Source: Chitinophagaceae bacterium
Lineage (GTDB): Bacteria; Bacteroidota; Bacteroidia; Chitinophagales; Chitinophagaceae
Direction: 5' to 3'
NCBI GenBank assembly: GCA_947379895.1
Contig: CANCPA010000026.1
Span: forward strand, 1-35,591
DNA: 35,591 nucleotides
Of this stretch, positions 1-9,033 are shown piece after piece (the stretch's first letter is position 1; each line of letters starts with the position of its first letter). A program made the translations under genes and the position numbers. The notes under the pieces are model-generated. The model searched no databases. It was given only the letters and a program-made list of their open reading frames with translations, and was not told the origin of the DNA.

Positions 1-134
1 ATTTGATACTAGTACACTATATTTGTCCTCAACCTTAGTAGTATTTGCCATTAGAAACCGATGTGGTAGTTTGTTCCTAATCTATAATGCTATTAAGGTC
101 TTTTTATTGTGTAAACCTCCATATTTATTTTTTG
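1..134. other. Left-edge non-coding sequence
   Basis: AT-rich sequence downstream of the outer integrase. I see no gene, no further copy of the 45-bp att repeat and no clear terminator here. If a tandem element exists, its far end lies beyond the window. Confidence 0.4.
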
Positions 135-1361
135 TCATGTACTAAGATATTTATCAAATAAATCTTTTGCTTCTAATAACAAGGAGTCTGTGGCATAAGA
201 ATAAACCAATTCTATATTCCCTTTAAAGTGACTCCATCCCATAATAGAATATCTTGTTGCTGTATCATTAATTTTCGCTTCCGAAAGAAGTTGCTTACAA
301 GTATGACGCCCAATATGGGTAGATAAATTTTTATCAATATTTGCTAAAGCACCAATTACTTTAAGCGCATCATTATAATTACTCAACGATCTTTTAGGAA
401 GTGCAAGTGTAGAAATTTCTACTTCAACTAATGTTTGAAAATAAAGAAAAATTTCATTCGCCATGGTTGGAATATATTGCTTAACCCCTTGATCTGTCTT
501 TTCTCTTGTTCTATCTAATAGAAGTCCATGTTTATCAGCAAAAAATTCTTTTTTCTTGACACTCATCAAGTCTTTATAAGCAAGACCAGTCATAATACTA
601 AAAGCAAATAAATCCCTATAAATTGAAAGTGATTTATTCTTACTTAAATCCAAAACAAAGACCCTTCTAACTTCATTAATATTCAACTTTGGTTTTGGTG
701 AATATTTCTTAGATAAAGAAACCCCATCAAAAGGATTAATTTGAATTAAATCTAATTCTTTTGCCTTTCTGAAAATTGGCTTAAGTTGTTTTATTATCGT
801 CGCTGCAGATAATTCCTTCATCACTTTGCCATCTTTTTTTTCTGATAACAAATAGTATTTAAAACTATGTGCATCTTTTTTTGTAAATCCCTGCAATGTC
901 ATTTTTTCTTGGCCCTTTTGATTTAAATAATTTTTGACATGATTGATTGATTTCTGATAGTTTTTTACAGTTCCTATCCTAAGCACACCATTTTTCACCA
1001 AATCATCAAAATGATTATCTAAATATTTAACAAGGGAAATAGATGTTTCAGCATCTGCATCACCTGTTAAAATCCCCATTAAACTTTTAATACTCGTTTT
1101 TTGGGGATTGGGAGCATTTTGACTATTCCATCGATTAAATTCGGCCTCTATATTATTTAAATAATCATTTACATGATTATTCTTCTTATTCAACCTACCG
1201 ATTCCCTTGCCCCAAAGACAGAGATCACTTTCTTTAATTTCAACATTCAATCTTTTTTCACTTTTTTCCCCGTTGTGCAGTAACCTTAAATAAATTGGTA
1301 TTGCATTACTTCTTTTACTTTTTTTCCTTTCGTTAGGATAGAATAAAATTGTTGTCTTCAT
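135..1361 (-). CDS. Tyrosine recombinase/integrase (second, outside the island)
   Basis: A site-specific tyrosine recombinase of the Bacteroidetes mobile-element type, about 408 residues. It has an N-terminal arm-DNA-binding region, a SAM-like core-binding domain in the middle and a C-terminal catalytic domain. Visible catalytic residues are HIGR (HxxR) in the box II region, the GWSH histidine and the VYSY tyrosine near the C-terminus. The box I position reads TGLAYKDL, so the usual first arginine is absent; Bacteroides integrases such as IntDOT are known to lack it too. I start it at the ATG at 1361 (MKTTILFYP), where family similarity begins; the frame stays open upstream to 1466 but that part looks non-coding. 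It lies just outside the left att repeat and is read in the tRNA direction, so it may belong to another element integrated at the same tRNA, or to an older remnant. Confidence 0.88.
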   Translation of the reverse strand: MKTTILFYPNERKKSKRSNAIPIYLRLLHNGEKSEKRLNVEIKESDLCLWGKGIGRLNKKNNHVNDYLNNIEAEFNRWNSQNAPNPQKTSIKSLMGILTGDADAETSISLVKYLDNHFDDLVKNGVLRIGTVKNYQKSINHVKNYLNQKGQEKMTLQGFTKKDAHSFKYYLLSEKKDGKVMKELSAATIIKQLKPIFRKAKELDLIQINPFDGVSLSKKYSPKPKLNINEVRRVFVLDLSKNKSLSIYRDLFAFSIMTGLAYKDLMSVKKKEFFADKHGLLLDRTREKTDQGVKQYIPTMANEIFLYFQTLVEVEISTLALPKRSLSNYNDALKVIGALANIDKNLSTHIGRHTCKQLLSEAKINDTATRYSIMGWSHFKGNIELVYSYATDSLLLEAKDLFDKYLST

Positions 1362-1445
1362 CATTTCTAAATTATGTTTTAAAAAAGGTGAAGTATCGGC
1401 GGAGTAATTCCCTACAAAAAATGAAATGCTATGAAATTCTTTAGC

Positions 1446-1478
1446 AAAAAAAAAGCTGCAAATCAATGATTTGCAGCT
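1446..1478 (-). terminator. Rho-independent terminator, probably the original tRNA-Lys terminator
   Basis: Read on the minus strand, AGCTGCAAATCA is followed after one base by its exact complement (1454-1478), and then by a run of eight or nine T (1446-1454). This is a textbook intrinsic terminator. It lies 27 bases beyond the left att repeat, which is where the 3' end of tRNA-Lys would have been before the island inserted. I infer that it is the native terminator of the tRNA, displaced by the insertion. Confidence 0.8.
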
Positions 1479-1504
1479 AAAAGATAGTTTTCGAAACTAT
1501 TATG

Positions 1505-1549
1505 GTGATTCCGCAGAGGCTCGAACTCTGGACCCGATGATTAAGAGTC
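1505..1549 (-). repeat. attL: 45-bp copy of the tRNA-Lys 3' part
   Basis: This copy is identical over 45 bases to 22651-22695 and diverges on both sides. It covers the discriminator base, acceptor 3' strand, T arm, variable loop, anticodon stem 3' strand and anticodon loop of tRNA-Lys. The 5' half of the tRNA is missing, so this is an attachment-site scar and not a second tRNA gene. Confidence 0.92.
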
Positions 1550-1570
1550 TCAGACTATTTGACAATTCTT

Positions 1571-1597
1571 CTTTTCATTTGCTTTCATTTGTTTGCA
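1571..1597 (+). promoter_or_regulatory. Candidate integrase arm-binding repeats, left end
   Basis: Two tandem copies of a CTTTCATTTG-like decamer lie at 1571-1591, followed by TTTGCAT. A related CTTTGCTTTCAG lies near 1638-1650. The same motif occurs in inverted orientation just inside the right att site (22595-22610, TTTCATTTGCAAAC on the minus strand). Short direct repeats flanking the core att sites are typical of arm-type sites for tyrosine integrases. The role is inferred from position only. Confidence 0.4.
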
Positions 1598-1677
1598 TCT
1601 CATTGATATTCAATATAACTTATTCGAAAGTTCCTTTCCTTTGCTTTCAGATAATTATCTATTTTATCACTGAAAAA

Positions 1678-2946
1678 ATGCAAATTGTTATGCAAATTTT
1701 TAAGCCTACAGTTACCATTTTCTTAGATACTAGGAGGATGAAGAAAGATTTAACTTACCCTTTAAAGATTAGGGTAATTCATGCAAGAACCCCTAAATAT
1801 TATAAAATTGGGGTGGACGTTACGAAAGAGGATTTTGAATTGATTAAAAATGCCAGCCAATTAAAAGCCCTTAAAGATGTGGGTTTGAGAAGGAAGCTGA
1901 ATGAGTTAAAATTGAAATGTGATTCAATTCTAATCAAGGCAACAGAGTTAATCAATGGAATGGATGAATTCTCTTTCGAAATATTTGAAGATAATTTCTT
2001 CAATAGGAAAATGCCTGAAAAGAGAGTTGAGCTATTGGACTATTTTGAAAAGCTTATTGATAATCTTATAAAAGAGGAAAGAGTTGGAACTGCTTTGAGT
2101 TATCGTTCTTCTTTGATGAGTCTTAAAAAGTTCAATCCTAATCTGAAATTCAAAGAAGTAAATGCAGAATGTCTTAAAAACTTTGAAAGATGGATGTTGG
2201 AAAATGGAAAGTCAATTTCCACAGTTGGAATTTATTTGCGTCCTTTAAGAATGGTATTCAACGCTGCAATAGCCGATAATATCATTGGTAGAGATATTTA
2301 TCCTTTTGGTTTACGGAAGTATAAAATCCCATCATCCAAAAATACCAAAAAAGCACTTACTTCTTCTGAATTGAAGTTGTTGTTTGATTATGAGCCTTTA
2401 GCAGGTACATGGTATGATAAGGCTAAAGACTTCTTCCTATTTAGCTATTTATGTAATGGAATGAATATGAAAGACATACTACACCTTAAAAATCGTGATA
2501 TAGATAATAATTTCATTCGCTTCACAAGAGCAAAGACGATAAACACCAATAGGGCAAACAGTGCAAAAATATCTGTTTACATTTGCGAGCAAGTTCAAGA
2601 CATCATTAACAAATGGCGTAGTAGCGGTACTGACCCAGATGATTATATCTTTCCGTTCTTAACAAAATCACTTACTCCTGAAAAAAGGCATGCAGATACT
2701 CAGCAATTCATAAAGATGGTAAATAAGTACTTAAAAGATATTATAATCAAACTTGAGATTAACAAACCAATTACCACCTATTTTGCTAGACATAGTTTTG
2801 CTACTATGCTCAAAAGAAGTGGTATGAGTACAGAGGTAATTTCAGAATCTTTAGGACATAGCAATATTTCCACAACTTCAAGCTATCTAGATAGTTTTGA
2901 TGATGACACTAAAAGGTTAATATCTAAAGCCTTGATTCCACAATAG
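1678..2946 (+). CDS. int: Island tyrosine integrase
   Basis: A tyrosine recombinase of about 422 residues that probably catalyses integration and excision of the island at tRNA-Lys. The N-terminal arm-binding region (FKPTVTIFLDTRR, then a K-rich stretch) is followed by a SAM-like domain and a catalytic domain. The latter has TYFARH in the box II region (the HxxR histidine replaced by Tyr), the GHSN histidine and the SSYLD nucleophile tyrosine near the end. The box I arginine position reads NGMNMKDI, so it lacks the canonical Arg, as some Bacteroidetes integrases do. The frame is open from 1471 through the att repeat, but homology starts near MQIVMQIFKP, so I use the ATG at 1678 (1690 is an alternative). 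It sits 129 bases inside attL and points into the island. Confidence 0.9.
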   Translation: MQIVMQIFKPTVTIFLDTRRMKKDLTYPLKIRVIHARTPKYYKIGVDVTKEDFELIKNASQLKALKDVGLRRKLNELKLKCDSILIKATELINGMDEFSFEIFEDNFFNRKMPEKRVELLDYFEKLIDNLIKEERVGTALSYRSSLMSLKKFNPNLKFKEVNAECLKNFERWMLENGKSISTVGIYLRPLRMVFNAAIADNIIGRDIYPFGLRKYKIPSSKNTKKALTSSELKLLFDYEPLAGTWYDKAKDFFLFSYLCNGMNMKDILHLKNRDIDNNFIRFTRAKTINTNRANSAKISVYICEQVQDIINKWRSSGTDPDDYIFPFLTKSLTPEKRHADTQQFIKMVNKYLKDIIIKLEINKPITTYFARHSFATMLKRSGMSTEVISESLGHSNISTTSSYLDSFDDDTKRLISKALIPQ

Positions 2947-2970
2947 AATTTTGCAGGTTAAGTTTGATGA

Positions 2971-3001
2971 GGCTTGCCCGATAGGGCGGCCTTGTCAAGC
3001 C
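2971..3001. terminator. Hairpin between convergent int and umuC
   Basis: GGCTT pairs with AAGCC (2971-2975 and 2997-3001), and an inner GCCC-GATA-GGGC hairpin (2976-2987) lies inside. It falls between the convergent ends of the integrase and umuC. There is no T-run on either side, so a terminator role is only suggested by position. Confidence 0.3.
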
Positions 3002-3096
3002 TACCTTGAGCAAATGACTTCACAACTTAGAAATTAATTGACTAAAAATATATCCTCTAAATTACACCTGCAGGGAATGAATAGATACTCTCATAG

Positions 3097-4359
3097 CTAT
3101 ATCTTGATTGTTAGGATCTGTTTTATGTCAGTAGTATAACAAGGTGATAACCGTTCCTGTTTCAACTTCCAATTACGTTTATAGCCCTGTCTTGCAAATC
3201 GTACCAAATCCTTACCAAATGCCTTATTACAGCTATCTAAAGTCTTCATAAGCATATTATCCCTATCCCTTTTCACCTTGTCAAACAAGCCTCCCTGTAT
3301 TTGAGATTCAGGCGTAAAGTGAGTCATCATAACACCCACTTTTTTGTAATTATACCCTTTCCTGTAAATTTTATCCAATCCCCACATTGCATACTTAATC
3401 AATTCGTTAGATGTGTTCGTAGCAACATTTAGAGGAATGGTGATGGAATTGAAATATTGTTTCTCCTGCAGGCGATGAGGATTGGTTTGAATGAATACGC
3501 TTATAGATGCAGTACACGATTTTTGTAAACGCAACTTAACTGCACATGTATGTGTGTAATTAGCGAGAGCCTCTGCAATATCCTGTTTGTTCGATAGCAA
3601 CTTTCCGAAAGAACGTGCTGAACATATCCCTTTCTTAGGTGGTGCCTCAAGTTCCATTTCAATACAGGGTATGCCTTTTAGTTCTTGCAACATCCTTTCA
3701 CCAACTACAGTCATGTGATTTCTGACCCATTCATTCGATAGTTTTGTGAAATCTGCTGCTGTTAGAACTCCCATTTGTGAAAGTCTGATATTATGTTTAG
3801 AGCCAATTCCCCATACATCGCCTATTTCTGTCAATGAAAGGGTTGTCTGTATTTTTTCAGGGGAATCAAGGAAATAGACACCTATCTCCCTGCATTTCTT
3901 CTTAGCATACCTGTTAGCTACCTTCGCCAATGTCTTTGTAGGTGCAATGCCAATCGTTACCGGAATGCCCACGCTATTCTTCACTGCAGAGCGTATTTGA
4001 ATACATAGGGTTACAATTTCTTCTGTCTTATAGTTTGAGAGGTCAAGAAATGCCTCATCTATTGAGTAAACTTCCATGTCATCCACAAAGGATGCAAGTA
4101 CCTTTATCACCCTATTGCTAAGGCTGCCATAGAGCGTATAATTCGACGAAAAGACGTGTACCTTGTTTTGATTAAAGAAGCCCTCCATTTCGAATGCCAA
4201 TGCCCCCATCTTAATGCCTAATTCCTTTGCTTCCTCTGAACGTGCTATCACACATCCGTCATTATTACTTAGGACAACAACAGGCTTACCTTCCAATTTA
4301 GGATTAAATACACGCTCACAAGAGGCGTAAAAATTATTACAGTCAACTATTGCAATCAT
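3097..4359 (-). CDS. umuC: UmuC-type Y-family DNA polymerase (Pol V catalytic subunit)
   Basis: An error-prone translesion polymerase that with processed UmuD copies damaged DNA. Length is 420 residues, near the 422 of E. coli UmuC. The N-terminus [18 protein letters not shown] carries the first metal-binding Asp (D6), and the [10 protein letters not shown] motif carries the second Asp-Glu pair. The palm/fingers are followed by a little-finger domain and a C-terminal tail ([15 protein letters not shown]). The family start is the ATG at 4359; the frame extends 30 bases further upstream into umuD. It lies 10 bases after the umuD stop, so the two form one operon. Because it rides on a mobile island, it could supply SOS mutagenesis to the host or act in repair of the element's DNA. 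The catalytic residues look intact. Confidence 0.95.
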   Translation of the reverse strand: MIAIVDCNNFYASCERVFNPKLEGKPVVVLSNNDGCVIARSEEAKELGIKMGALAFEMEGFFNQNKVHVFSSNYTLYGSLSNRVIKVLASFVDDMEVYSIDEAFLDLSNYKTEEIVTLCIQIRSAVKNSVGIPVTIGIAPTKTLAKVANRYAKKKCREIGVYFLDSPEKIQTTLSLTEIGDVWGIGSKHNIRLSQMGVLTAADFTKLSNEWVRNHMTVVGERMLQELKGIPCIEMELEAPPKKGICSARSFGKLLSNKQDIAEALANYTHTCAVKLRLQKSCTASISVFIQTNPHRLQEKQYFNSITIPLNVATNTSNELIKYAMWGLDKIYRKGYNYKKVGVMMTHFTPESQIQGGLFDKVKRDRDNMLMKTLDSCNKAFGKDLVRFARQGYKRNWKLKQERLSPCYTTDIKQILTIKI

Positions 4360-4369
4360 GATGTATCCC

Positions 4370-4813
4370 TTATACCAAATTGGCATCAATTATAATTCTC
4401 GTTACTGTTCCCCAAACCCTAAAATCCATTTCTTCTGTAATCGGAATTGGTGGGTATCTCGAATTGGCAGGCATCAACCTGATTCCAGAACTATTTTTTA
4501 TCAATCGTTTTACTGTAAACTCACCATTGATGCTTGCAACAATTATCTGATTGTTTCTTGGGTGGATTGACTTGTCCACTATCAATAATGAATTGTTAGG
4601 GATGTGTGCATCCATCATTGAGTCACCCACAACCCTTACAAGGTATATAGAAACAGGATTAGGAGCCAGATAATCGGCAAGATTGATGTCATCCTCAATG
4701 TAGTCTGCTGCAGGTGATGGGAAGCCAGCCTGAACGTAATTTCCATTGAATATGATGGAAAGAAATTGAAGATTCCTAATGTTGTAAGCAATTTGCGATT
4801 TAGTATTAACCAT
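4370..4813 (-). CDS. umuD: UmuD-type S24 autoprotease subunit of Pol V
   Basis: The 147-residue partner of UmuC and a LexA-like self-cleaving serine protease. The cleavage site is the Ala29-Gly30 bond in VQAGFPSPA, the nucleophile Ser65 lies in GDSMMDA, and the general base Lys102 lies in TVKRLI. The 37-residue spacing between Ser and Lys matches E. coli UmuD (Ser60, Lys97). There is no N-terminal helix-turn-helix, so it is not itself a repressor. It is the first gene of the umuDC operon. A perfect 15-base palindrome lies 8 bases upstream of its start codon and is the likely site of SOS-type or phage-type repression. Confidence 0.94.
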   Translation of the reverse strand: MVNTKSQIAYNIRNLQFLSIIFNGNYVQAGFPSPAADYIEDDINLADYLAPNPVSIYLVRVVGDSMMDAHIPNNSLLIVDKSIHPRNNQIIVASINGEFTVKRLIKNSSGIRLMPANSRYPPIPITEEMDFRVWGTVTRIIIDANLV

Positions 4814-4817
4814 GCGG

Positions 4818-4836
4818 CAAAGCTAAATATTTTAGC
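4818..4836 (-). promoter_or_regulatory. umuDC promoter/operator palindrome
   Basis: A perfect inverted repeat GCTAAA-TAT-TTTAGC (4822-4836) lies just upstream of umuD. It overlaps TAGCTTTG (4818-4825 read on the minus strand), which matches the Bacteroidetes -7 consensus TAnnTTTG. I see no clear -33 element. If this -7 is used, the transcript would start almost at the ATG. A repressor bound to the palindrome would block the promoter, as expected for a damage-inducible operon. Which repressor binds is unknown. Confidence 0.5.
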
Positions 4837-5203
4837 ATTATGATTTAGTAATTGTTTTTACTATGTCACTAATATTCCCGATATTTCTTTGGTAATAGAA
4901 TTGCTAATTACATAATTAACTCAATGAAGCCTCATTTTATGGTTGCTAGAATTTACAAGTAGAGGACCCAAATTATTTGTGAGCTATAGTAAAGGACTAT
5001 ATCAAAAATTATTTAATAGTATTCAGGTTGAAGGATACAATGTTGTAGTAGCATAAGACTTTAATCTACTGAAATAAATACTACGCCTTTAATTTATTTA
5101 CTAAAAGTTATACAGAATAGCCAAATTTTACTTACACATAAAATTTGACAAAGTATCCAGTTATTATAAACACTATAATTGTTAAGGTTGCACTATTTTG
5201 CAT
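4837..5203. other. Intergenic region between umuD and the restriction operon end
   Basis: About 370 bases of AT-rich sequence without a convincing gene. It contains a 9-bp AT-only inverted repeat (5122-5130 with 5139-5147) downstream of the metallopeptidase gene, too weak and without a T-run to be called a terminator with confidence. I see nothing else. Confidence 0.4.
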
Positions 5204-5917
5204 CTATTCGCCCCATTCTTCTGCTCCTAATGGTAGTTCATTTAGTTCTACTCTTGCTTCACGCCAGTTAGGATAATGTTTATTCATTAAGGAAACAAAG
5301 TTGTCGTTGTGTGTTGGCTCAATAAGATGAATCATTTCATGTACTACAACATACTCAACAAGGTCTTTAGGTTTTTTAACTAACTCTGTATTGAGGCGTA
5401 TGTTCTGTAACTTGTGATTACAACTTCCCCATTTGGTTTTCATACGCTGTATGAAATAGGCATTTACTTTAACACCTAAGACCTTTTCCCACTGGGCAAT
5501 CACTTCTTTTATGTAAGTATGTAACAATGACTTTTGCCATTCATAGAGTATTTCCTCTCTCTTCTCTTTATTACTTCCGGATTTGACATAAAGGGTTATT
5601 TTTTTGTGGTCTATTTCTACCCTTGATTTTTCATCAACCACAATATTTAGCAAGTACACTCTTCCCCATAAGTAATGAGATTCCCTTTTTATAAATTGCC
5701 GAGGCGTTTCCCTTAACTGATTTGCCATTTTAGTTTGCTGCTGCCTTATCCAAGATAATTTAGATATTGCATAAGCCCTAGCAACTTCTAATCTCGTATT
5801 AGTAGGAGCAGACAATAATACTCTTCCATCTGGTGGATATACAGACAAATGAACATTTTTGATGTCCTTTCTTGTTACTTCAATACTCAATTCTCCTATC
5901 TGTATAATATCCTTCAT
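5204..5917 (-). CDS. YgjP-like (DUF45/M48-type) metallopeptidase of the RM operon
   Basis: A putative zinc peptidase of 237 residues in the YgjP-like family. The C-terminal half has KTKWGSC (160-166) and the zinc motif HEMIH (193-197), with a third likely ligand His203 in PTHNDNF. The N-terminal half is the beta-rich region usual for the family. Such genes are often found at the end of type I restriction operons; their role there is not established, and turnover of restriction subunits is only a hypothesis. Its start codon overlaps the hsdR stop by one base (TAATG), which implies translational coupling and membership in the same operon. No signal peptide is seen, so it should be cytoplasmic. 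Confidence 0.88.
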   Translation of the reverse strand: MKDIIQIGELSIEVTRKDIKNVHLSVYPPDGRVLLSAPTNTRLEVARAYAISKLSWIRQQQTKMANQLRETPRQFIKRESHYLWGRVYLLNIVVDEKSRVEIDHKKITLYVKSGSNKEKREEILYEWQKSLLHTYIKEVIAQWEKVLGVKVNAYFIQRMKTKWGSCNHKLQNIRLNTELVKKPKDLVEYVVVHEMIHLIEPTHNDNFVSLMNKHYPNWREARVELNELPLGAEEWGE

Positions 5918-8900
5918 TAATAGCCATTCATATTTTTAAGAAGCTTGAACAATAGTTTTGTCGACTCCCGATTTCGTTTCATCAATGGGAACAAAGCATT
6001 TAAAACTTCTTTCTCCCTTGTATCATCACCACGCCAACCTGCAGGGGCTTTCTCTATCATTACCGAATTAATTTCTAAAGCCAATGCAACCAATTCTTCC
6101 CCATAATAAAAGGTTTCTTCTCCAGTAGTGTAAGTCTTGTCTGCTTGCTCCAATATTGATGGCAGGTTATTATAAATAACAATTGCCTCTGCCTTTCCTT
6201 GTAGCTTACTTGGGATGGTACTTGATTGTTGCCCCTTAGAAATGTTCTTTACTAATTCCTCAGCTTTTCTTAAAAACTCTTCATATTCTATTGTACCCTG
6301 TCTATTTTGCTGAATTAAATCATCCAACAATTTCGACATCTCTTCATAAAAACGGGGGTCAGTCAATTGGTCTCTTATTATTGTCTGCCTTACATTGTTG
6401 ATAATACCTTCTGCAATGGAATTTCGAGATAGTTTTCCCTTTTCATTTAGCTTCTTTGCTATTGCATCATGAATGCCAGTTTTGATAATCATTTCCACCA
6501 ACGAATACTTATCTACTTCACCCAAGGGATCGGCAGGTTCTGCCTTTATATAAGTATTCAACAAGTGGCGCATATCTGCTTCAAAAGGTTTAATGTCTAG
6601 TTCCTCACCAGAATATCTTTTGATGGCAGATCGTATGTCTGTGTAAAACTGAACCTCTGTATTAATTGTTTCAATATCTGTGTCATTATATCCTGCTTCG
6701 GTTAGATAAGCAGAAATAACAGCAAATGCCCTTACATAGGAAACGACTGATTTATAAAATGAAATTCTCAGTGGTTCGGTTTCATTCAAGGAATTTGGGT
6801 TGTTTACATCTCCACAGAAATAGGCAATAAATTGTTCCATTTCTTTTGGGCGAGCAACTGGTTCACATAAATACTTTAAGGTCTCTCTAGCTTCATCCAG
6901 TCTTTTCTTACCTTCTACAAGCCAGTTCTTCAATTCTACATTATTTGTCTGAACACCACCCTCTTCTGTATCCAATTCATCAGATGTATATACAGCAATT
7001 GCCTCTTGAACATCACCAAACAATTCTTTGAAATCTACTATATACCCAAAATCTTTATCATCACCATCCAAACGGTTGGTACGGCATATTGCTTGAAAAA
7101 GATTATGGTCATGCAATTCATTATCTAAATATATGTAGCTACAGGTAGGTGCATCAAAACCAGTGAGTAGTTTACTCACCACAATCAATAGTTTGCAATT
7201 TGCTGGTTCTTCCTTAAAACGTTTTTTAAGCTCGTCCTCATATTGTTTGGTGGTTTGCTTATCCTTTAAAACATGCTTGGTGTAAGTATCAAACTTATAA
7301 CGTTCATCGCTATTTGCCGGTTCTCTTGATATGGCATTGTGATTGGGTTCAAAAGAAGTTACAATACCACAATACTGTCCAAAGTTGGTGTTGTGAAATA
7401 ACCGATAATAATGACAGGCATCATAGATAGAAGCTGCTACCAGAATAGCCGTACCTCTATTATTGTTCAACCTGCTTTTTAAGCTAAAGTCTTCAATGAT
7501 ACTTGCTATAATCCGTTGCTTTCGTTCGCCTGCACTCATTAGTTTCTCCATGTTTGCCCAGGCTTTGCGGACAACTGCCTTTTGGAAATTATTGAGGTTT
7601 TTGGTCTTTGCCTCAAACCAATTGTCTATTGCAGCTTGCGAGGTAAGCTGCTGAGGAACAGTTCTTGGTTCATATTTTAAATCAAGTACTACTTTGTCGG
7701 CTACTGCCTGATGAAACTTATACGTATGAATGTTTTTACCAAATACATCCCTTGTAGTTGGCTTATCTTTTTTTAATAATGGCGTGCCTGTAAAACCTAT
7801 GAAGATGGCACTGTGCAGCCACCGTTTCATTTGTTTGCCCATATCGCCCATTTGTGAGCGATGGCATTCATCTACAAATACATAAAACCTTCCTAATACA
7901 GTTGGTGTTACGCCCGAAAGGTCCTGTGTGTCGAACTTATGAATTAAAGCACAAAGCAATCTTGGACTCGTTGCACCTAAACTTTCAATCAATTTAGCCC
8001 TTGACAAAATTCTTGGGGATGGTGCTGTTTCGGGTATGACCCCAGCATTGCGCATTACGCCCTCTATTTGTTTGTCTAGCTCATCCCTATCGGTTACTAT
8101 CAGTATTCTTGCATCGGGGTCATGTTCCAATATCCACTTTGCCAATAGAACCATCAAAATACTTTTTCCACTTCCTTGGGTGTGCCAGATAACACCTCCT
8201 TCCCTGATTCGTATTTTTTCCTGTGCTGCTTTTATCCCTGCATACTGATGTGGACGGGGTACTTTTTTTTGACCAGCATCGTAAATGATAAAGTTTCTGA
8301 TAAGTTCTAGGAACATTGCCTTATTGCACATTTGTGCCAAAGGCCTATCCAATAATTCGCCTGCTGTAGTGCCAATAGGGGTATTGGTTTGGTCTTTCCA
8401 GTTTACAAAAAATTGTTCAGGCGTTCCCGTTGTACCATACCATAGCCCTTGCGAATCACTCCCAGCAAAAACAACTTGAACAGTAGAGAAAAAATGCACA
8501 TTAAAATCATTCTCTTGGTTGGTAATTAATTGCCTAATACCATCTGCCACTTCTATCGAACCACGCTTCAATTCAATAACCCCCAAGGCAATACCATTTA
8601 CGTAGAGTACCAAATCGGGGCGACGCTCATAGCCACCTTTTAGGGTAACTTCTTCTGCAATGCCAAAGTCATTGTTGTTTGGGTTTTCCCAATCTATGAT
8701 GCTCACATCTTCGTAAGGTTTTTCTATGCTTGTTTTTACCTTTATAGGGTAGCGTAGCAAACTGTAGGTTTTCATGTTTGCCTGATACAAGTTAGTGCCA
8801 GTTGTATCTGCTGCGGATTCTAGCTGTAGGGTAGCCGCCGAAATTTGGGCTTCGGTATAACCTCTTTTTAATAGGTTCTTCCGTAGCATTTCAGTTTCTA

Positions 8901-9033
8901 TATTGCGGTTGTTTTTCCTAATTTGCCAGTCGCCTAGCCAATCATACCCCAAGCAATCGGGGCGGTTGGTATCGGTAAATAACTCAACTACCCTGTCTTG
9001 TGTATTGCGTTCTGTGCGTGGGTTATTGCTCAT
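5917..9033 (-). CDS. hsdR: Type I restriction enzyme R subunit
   Basis: The 1038-residue motor and nuclease subunit that translocates DNA and cuts unmethylated targets. The N-terminal nuclease has the PD-(D/E)xK signature: Asp140 in RRPDLVLY and Glu154/Lys156 in GVIELKRG. The SF2 helicase core follows, with Walker A TQGSGKS (285-291), the Walker B-like DECH (388-391) and GFTGTPLL. A second RecA-like lobe contains LLTGFDAP and QAICRTNR. A C-terminal helical region would bind the methylase. The length is normal and the motifs are intact, so it is probably active. Its start overlaps the end of hsdS by 11 bases and its stop overlaps the peptidase gene. Confidence 0.97.
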   Translation of the reverse strand: MSNNPRTERNTQDRVVELFTDTNRPDCLGYDWLGDWQIRKNNRNIETEMLRKNLLKRGYTEAQISAATLQLESAADTTGTNLYQANMKTYSLLRYPIKVKTSIEKPYEDVSIIDWENPNNNDFGIAEEVTLKGGYERRPDLVLYVNGIALGVIELKRGSIEVADGIRQLITNQENDFNVHFFSTVQVVFAGSDSQGLWYGTTGTPEQFFVNWKDQTNTPIGTTAGELLDRPLAQMCNKAMFLELIRNFIIYDAGQKKVPRPHQYAGIKAAQEKIRIREGGVIWHTQGSGKSILMVLLAKWILEHDPDARILIVTDRDELDKQIEGVMRNAGVIPETAPSPRILSRAKLIESLGATSPRLLCALIHKFDTQDLSGVTPTVLGRFYVFVDECHRSQMGDMGKQMKRWLHSAIFIGFTGTPLLKKDKPTTRDVFGKNIHTYKFHQAVADKVVLDLKYEPRTVPQQLTSQAAIDNWFEAKTKNLNNFQKAVVRKAWANMEKLMSAGERKQRIIASIIEDFSLKSRLNNNRGTAILVAASIYDACHYYRLFHNTNFGQYCGIVTSFEPNHNAISREPANSDERYKFDTYTKHVLKDKQTTKQYEDELKKRFKEEPANCKLLIVVSKLLTGFDAPTCSYIYLDNELHDHNLFQAICRTNRLDGDDKDFGYIVDFKELFGDVQEAIAVYTSDELDTEEGGVQTNNVELKNWLVEGKKRLDEARETLKYLCEPVARPKEMEQFIAYFCGDVNNPNSLNETEPLRISFYKSVVSYVRAFAVISAYLTEAGYNDTDIETINTEVQFYTDIRSAIKRYSGEELDIKPFEADMRHLLNTYIKAEPADPLGEVDKYSLVEMIIKTGIHDAIAKKLNEKGKLSRNSIAEGIINNVRQTIIRDQLTDPRFYEEMSKLLDDLIQQNRQGTIEYEEFLRKAEELVKNISKGQQSSTIPSKLQGKAEAIVIYNNLPSILEQADKTYTTGEETFYYGEELVALALEINSVMIEKAPAGWRGDDTREKEVLNALFPLMKRNRESTKLLFKLLKNMNGY

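Noticed and set aside
1505-1549. A second tRNA-Lys gene
   Set aside because: Only the 3' part is present; the D arm and 5' acceptor strand are missing, so it is an attachment scar.
1471-1677. A 69-residue N-terminal extension of the island integrase
   Set aside because: This part of the frame translates the att repeat and following AT-rich sequence. It does not resemble integrase N-termini, and good ATG codons lie at 1678 and 1690.
5122-5147. Terminator downstream of the metallopeptidase
   Set aside because: The stem is almost entirely A and T and has no T-run, so I could not support it as a terminator.
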